This document shows, in pieces, positions 12,287 to 15,705 of a stretch of 15,705 bases of DNA. The notes under the pieces are model-generated. The model was not told where the DNA came from. It ran no database searches and saw only the letters and a list, made by a program, of their open reading frames with translations. A program made the translations under genes and the position numbers. Each line of letters opens with the position of its first letter. The first letter of the stretch is position 1. The DNA comes from Deltaproteobacteria bacterium (lineage in GTDB: Bacteria > Bdellovibrionota_C > UBA2361 > OMII01). The stretch is taken from NCBI GenBank assembly GCA_023262305.1, contig JALRCK010000014.1, positions 269 to 15,973 on the forward strand, given 5' to 3'.

Positions 12287-14973
12287 GCATCAGCTGGACA
12301 GGAGAGGCTCCACCCATGCGAGAAGACAAAGTCTCGCGAGCGTCCCGTTCTACGCACCGTCATAAGCGGAGTATTACACATCAATCGCGCTTGATACCTG
12401 TCGGCTTGTGTCGCAATCCACTGAACGAGATCCTCTCCAAGGACCCTCAAAAAATCAACACCGGGCATCCTCTGCGAAACATACTCAGCCACCTCACAGG
12501 CAGAGCGCTCTGCATGGAGGGAGGCATCGTACTGTTCGGTGGCGCTCCACCATTGGTGCCCAAGGCTCGAAAGTGTTTCCCCGATAATTCGCGCCCGAAC
12601 GAAAGGCGCGAAGATCTCCCGCTGAATCGCTGGGTCGCTCTCAAGACGGCGTGAAACAACACACTCTACATCAAAGGGATGAGCACCACTCCAGCGACAT
12701 AGTTGCTCCAACAGCGAGCCGGCTGGCACCCCTCGATGAGGGACCACTGCCCGCGCACGGCGCTCAAAAAAATGTCTTATGTGAGCGGCGAGGGTGTCAC
12801 TTGCGTTTTCACCGATCGACAGCGCAGCGCACTCACGCAGCAGGCCTTCGACCCCTACCGAGAGAAAGGTACGAACATCGGTAGCTTGTACACCATCATA
12901 CCTCGGGTTCCATGCGACCGGGCGTCCGAATACATCATCAAGCAAACGCCTCTCGCTGTCTGATAATTTGAGACACTCCGCAACTTGGCGCTCAAGTTCC
13001 CCCTCCACAACTAAGAGCAATGCCTGCGCTCGAAGCGATCGTTGTGGAATGAATGTGTTACCCGGCTGATACGTTACGTCGGTTATCTCGTCACGGACCA
13101 ACATCCGCTTGAGCTCAACAGCGGTTGCAATAAGTGTCGGATCGAGTGCATCGAGTGAATCGGGAATCGGCAACGCCCGCACAACTCCTTCCGGGAGCTG
13201 CGCCTTCCCCCCCAGTCGCCTGACGGCTAGAGAGGCTACTCGAGAGTTCAAAAATGCGACGAGCCTGATGTCATCACAAAAGAGAGCCGACGAAGCAGCC
13301 CTACCAAAGCTCCATCCCCTCTCCTTCCGCCGAAGCCCAAGAGCCCCGTGCGCAAACCAGGTGTAGGTCCATCCATCCTCAGCAAACCACCTCTCAACAC
13401 TCAATCCACTCTTGGGATCCCGCTCGAAGACCGGGCGCCCCTGGTGCCAATCGAGGAGGAAGCGATTCAATCCATACCACCTCTCATAGCCACCACCCTT
13501 GCCATGAACGAGCCACCGCTGCTTATCAGGAGGCACACTCCATACATACCTCACAAACCTGCGGTCGTCGCTCGTCTGAAGACCAACCACCACCCGAGCC
13601 ACATCTCCGACCCTTTGAGCAGCAGATCGCAAACTGACGGGCATACCACTGTGTACCACATAGTTCGTGCTTGTAGTGGCATCCCGCAACGAGTCCTGCT
13701 CGACTCGCAAGCCACCGACACCTGCGCGAGTCCACGACAGTAAAACCTGCTCCTTTTCTCGTGGTCCTCGGCTCTCACTACATGAGATAAAATGGAATAG
13801 GTGACCGGGCGCAGCAGGCTTCCGACGTGCCGTCAGAAGCGTTGTCCCAACACCGTCGTGCAAGCTCGACCACGCGCTAAAAGCGCGCGCCCCTAGTTCA
13901 CACACCACGTCTAACTCTACGACCTGATACAAACCACCGAAGTGCATTCCACCCGTTCTCAGAGCTTCGTGACCTTTGAGACGCAGCCACTTGTCGACCG
14001 TTACGAGTCCGAGCATCCCACCTGGGGCAGTCAATTCAACGCATCGCTGTGTGAAAGCTGAAAAGAGGTCCATTGACGTGTCGGGATACTCAGCGTCCAG
14101 GAAACCTCGCATCTCTTTCGTCATCTTTCGACGCCCGATGTACGGGGGGTTGGTGACGATGCACCTATGCTCTCGACCTAACATCTCCAGCTTTGAGGTT
14201 CGATCGAGAGAGCCATAGGCGTGGTCAAGCGCTTGGACCTGTGACTGAAGCCTCTGCCACAGATCGGCAAGCGGTGCTCTCGTACGTCTCATGACCTCAA
14301 GCAGCACCACGATGCGACACACCTCTACTGCATCGGCATCGATGTCACATCCATGCACCGCTGAGAGAATCTCAAGACCATCCAGCCGAGTCTCAGCTGC
14401 CAACGTGCGCACTACATGTGCGAGGATGTGACCCGTGCCGCATGCGGGATCCAAGAAAGAGTCTGTCCCTCGCCACGAGGTTTTTTCAAGACCCGCGACA
14501 CATCGAGCGAGAAGGAATCTCGCCATATAGTCCTCGGTGAACACTTGTGTAGCAGCAGCCACTGAGGAGAGCTCAGGATCTTCACCTCGTCGACTGATAG
14601 CCCATGTGGCGTCATCGCGCTCGGACTCATTCCAAAATTGGTAAGCCCACCCGAGGTGTATCGGATCATCAGCAACGGCTTTGATTAAATCTGCCGAAGG
14701 CGCAAACGTGTCAGTCGCCCAACCTACCTCTCGAAGGGCGAAGCACGGAATAGCACCGAGAGAACTCTGCAGCTCGTACGCAACATCAGGCGGGTGCTGG
14801 GCTTGAGGAGAGCTGCCGGCTCTTTCACGAAGTACCCCTGCCACAAGGGAAGAGAGGAACAGGCCTCGCGCATCAAGCACCGATAATCTGCGATCTCGAA
14901 CTAACGCGTGGCGCGCAGCACGGACATGTGCGGAAATTTTTTGCATCGGGTGAAGTTCACGACTCTCTGGCAT
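12274..14973 (-). CDS. PglX-like (BREX-type) N6-adenine DNA methyltransferase
   Basis: The 899-residue product is a large gamma-type adenine methyltransferase. The segment IHLGWAYQFWNE (about 105-116) followed by ATQVFTEDYMARFLL (141-155) matches the GW.YQ and ATQ.FT patterns I know from BREX PglX proteins. Motif I is DPACGTGH (175-182), the acidic SAM-binding strand is GCDID (208-212), and motif IV is NPPYIG (275-280), followed by PDTSMDLFSAF. About 440-605 looks like a target-recognition region, ending in LVAFLNSRVA and LPEGVVRALPIP. The last 250 residues are unassigned. I see no PD-(D/E)XK nuclease at the N-terminus, and the protein is shorter than usual PglX (about 1,200). No BREX partners are visible. 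ATG at 14973 and ATG at 14946 both lack a ribosome binding site. A type IIG-derived solitary methyltransferase is the main alternative. Confidence 0.82.
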   Translation of the reverse strand: MPESRELHPMQKISAHVRAARHALVRDRRLSVLDARGLFLSSLVAGVLRERAGSSPQAQHPPDVAYELQSSLGAIPCFALREVGWATDTFAPSADLIKAVADDPIHLGWAYQFWNESERDDATWAISRRGEDPELSSVAAATQVFTEDYMARFLLARCVAGLEKTSWRGTDSFLDPACGTGHILAHVVRTLAAETRLDGLEILSAVHGCDIDADAVEVCRIVVLLEVMRRTRAPLADLWQRLQSQVQALDHAYGSLDRTSKLEMLGREHRCIVTNPPYIGRRKMTKEMRGFLDAEYPDTSMDLFSAFTQRCVELTAPGGMLGLVTVDKWLRLKGHEALRTGGMHFGGLYQVVELDVVCELGARAFSAWSSLHDGVGTTLLTARRKPAAPGHLFHFISCSESRGPREKEQVLLSWTRAGVGGLRVEQDSLRDATTSTNYVVHSGMPVSLRSAAQRVGDVARVVVGLQTSDDRRFVRYVWSVPPDKQRWLVHGKGGGYERWYGLNRFLLDWHQGRPVFERDPKSGLSVERWFAEDGWTYTWFAHGALGLRRKERGWSFGRAASSALFCDDIRLVAFLNSRVASLAVRRLGGKAQLPEGVVRALPIPDSLDALDPTLIATAVELKRMLVRDEITDVTYQPGNTFIPQRSLRAQALLLVVEGELERQVAECLKLSDSERRLLDDVFGRPVAWNPRYDGVQATDVRTFLSVGVEGLLRECAALSIGENASDTLAAHIRHFFERRARAVVPHRGVPAGSLLEQLCRWSGAHPFDVECVVSRRLESDPAIQREIFAPFVRARIIGETLSSLGHQWWSATEQYDASLHAERSACEVAEYVSQRMPGVDFLRVLGEDLVQWIATQADRYQARLMCNTPLMTVRRTGRSRDFVFSHGWSLSCPADAYCL

Positions 14974-15318
14974 GAGAAGATGCCCAACTTTGATTGATCG
15001 GTCACTTCATATCTAAGATGGATAGCTGAGCACAACCCGCAAAAATACGCCTCTGCTCCGATCCTCTGAAAATCAAAGTTGAAAGATGTCCCGAAAAGTC
15101 AAGCGGCGAGAGAAATAATGTAATGGGGTCCACCGGACTCTTTCTGCATTCAGGAGACCTTTCCGACGGCTCCTCTAACCGAGTCGTCTTCGGGCTAACC
15201 GTCTGAAAGCACTCTTTTTGACCACGACTACCCCTCGTTCAAATTGTGTCATGCGCGTTTGACTTTGAGGGGAGCCCATTGCTACTGTGGAAGGACGTTC
15301 TGCGTTTAAAGGTAAGAA
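14974..15318. other. Divergent intergenic region, methyltransferase / sigma-like gene
   Basis: About 345 bases without a supported gene. It contains two direct copies of CTAACCG (near 15176 and 15197), a 4-bp GTCC..GGAC stem near 15128, and a promoter-like pair at 15259-15288 facing right. The methyltransferase promoter should be at the left side, but I found no convincing boxes. Confidence 0.45.
15259..15288 (+). promoter_or_regulatory. Likely sigma-70 promoter with extended -10
   Basis: TTGACT (five of six to consensus), an 18-base spacer, then TACTGT preceded by TGC, an extended -10 pattern. The expected start point near 15295 would give a leader of about 24 bases containing AAAGG, 6 bases before the ATG at 15319. 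Confidence 0.4.
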
Positions 15319-15705
15319 ATGGGGCTTCGGCAAAGAAAGTCACTCGTACGATGCCAAACTACAGAGGGCGAACAGCCCAAACGCAAGTCGTCTTCACGAA
15401 ATCCAAAAAAATCTAAAGCACCATCACCTCGACGGAATCCCAACATTAAGTTGGTGAGCATAGACAAAGAGCTTGAGCAGTTCCTCGACCCGAGCTGTGA
15501 TTTTGAAGCCGCAATAGGTCTCCCCGTTGCTGCAAACGAGCCCTCCCCCTCGCGTGTGGAAGCTGCTGTAAAGACCCTTGGTAAGCTCGAGTCCGAAGTG
15601 ATTGCAGCGCTCTTCCCCGCAAATGGTGCAGCACCAGCGACCCTTGAAGAGGTCTCTGAGGAGCTCGGTATGAGCGTTGCTGAGGTTCAAAACATCGCTG
15701 ATGAG
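15319..15705 (+). CDS. Basic protein with sigma-70 region-4-like domain (3' end beyond window)
   Basis: Only the first 129 codons are inside the window. After a basic, Lys/Arg/Ser-rich start (about residues 1-45), KLVSIDKELEQFL (about 43-56) resembles the linker before sigma region 4. Then VKTLGKLESEVIAALF and ATLEEVSEELGMSVAEVQNI (about 83-126) fit the region-4 helix-turn-helix plan (L..LE.EV......G....TLEE....LG.S...V..I). No region 2 or 3 precedes it: upstream codons in this frame are stops. AAAGG lies 6 bases before the ATG, and a promoter-like pair precedes it. TTG at 15451 or GTG at 15454 are later possible starts, and two other plus-strand frames are also open up to about 15410-15457, so the N-terminus is uncertain. 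Region-4-only regulator or sigma-like factor is my best guess. Confidence 0.6.
   Translation, partial: MGLRQRKSLVRCQTTEGEQPKRKSSSRNPKKSKAPSPRRNPNIKLVSIDKELEQFLDPSCDFEAAIGLPVAANEPSPSRVEAAVKTLGKLESEVIAALFPANGAAPATLEEVSEELGMSVAEVQNIADE

Noticed and set aside
13109..13743. Plus-strand frames of 85 and 131 residues inside the methyltransferase region
   Set aside because: Antisense to a continuous 899-codon frame with clear methyltransferase motifs.
15424..15690. Minus-strand 88-residue frame with a CTICGEERC stretch that looks like a zinc-binding motif
   Set aside because: It is antisense to the plus-strand frame with the sigma region-4 pattern, which has a promoter-like pair and a ribosome binding site. 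The Cys cluster is most simply the reverse complement of Ala/Glu-rich codons.
1..15705. CRISPR arrays, tRNA or rRNA genes, insertion sequences
   Set aside because: I saw no regularly spaced repeats, no tRNA- or rRNA-like sequence and no transposase frame or terminal inverted repeats.

Overview
The window looks like part of the chromosome of a Gram-negative (diderm), flagellated bacterium of moderate GC content. The evidence is a proton-type flagellar stator and export operon, a lipoprotein with a lipobox, a CpaB-like pilus protein and an OmpA-fold stator subunit. The set would fit a deltaproteobacteria-like or other deep-branching uncultured lineage, but the sequence alone does not fix the taxon. 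Every gene from 194 to 11114 is on the minus strand, except one doubtful small ORF.

From 6378 down to 194 runs a tightly packed flagellar operon, in transcription order motA, an OmpA-like MotB relative, a second short MotB relative, fliL, fliM, fliN, fliO, fliP, fliQ, fliR. Gaps are under 20 bases and several ends overlap. MotA carries its expected key residues. The B subunit of the stator appears to be split: one small protein has a membrane helix plus a peptidoglycan-binding OmpA-like domain but no membrane Asp, and the next has the MotB plug/helix with the proton-binding Asp but no recognisable peptidoglycan-binding loop. This split is the most unusual feature of the window. FliL, the switch proteins FliM and FliN, and the export gate FliOPQR follow. 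flhB, which often follows fliR, is not in the last 193 bases.

Upstream of the operon (6379-7660) are a non-coding leader, an exported cysteine-containing protein of unknown function (6698-7390) and a doubtful small plus-strand ORF (7660-7887) with a sigma-54-like site in front of it. From 10149 down to 7937 lie a lone CpaB-like protein, an M15/VanY-type D,D-carboxypeptidase without a visible signal peptide, and a DUF1579 lipoprotein. The cpaB leader and the cpaB-vanY gap contain short perfect palindromes. Next is rsmE (16S rRNA m3U1498 methyltransferase), divergent from an EpsC-type serine O-acetyltransferase (11498-12286).

The right end holds a large PglX-like (BREX-type) adenine DNA methyltransferase on the minus strand, whose 3' end overlaps that of the serine acetyltransferase. 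It has no visible nuclease domain and no BREX partners in view. Divergent from it is the start of a gene for a small basic protein with a sigma-70 region-4-like domain, cut by the window end.
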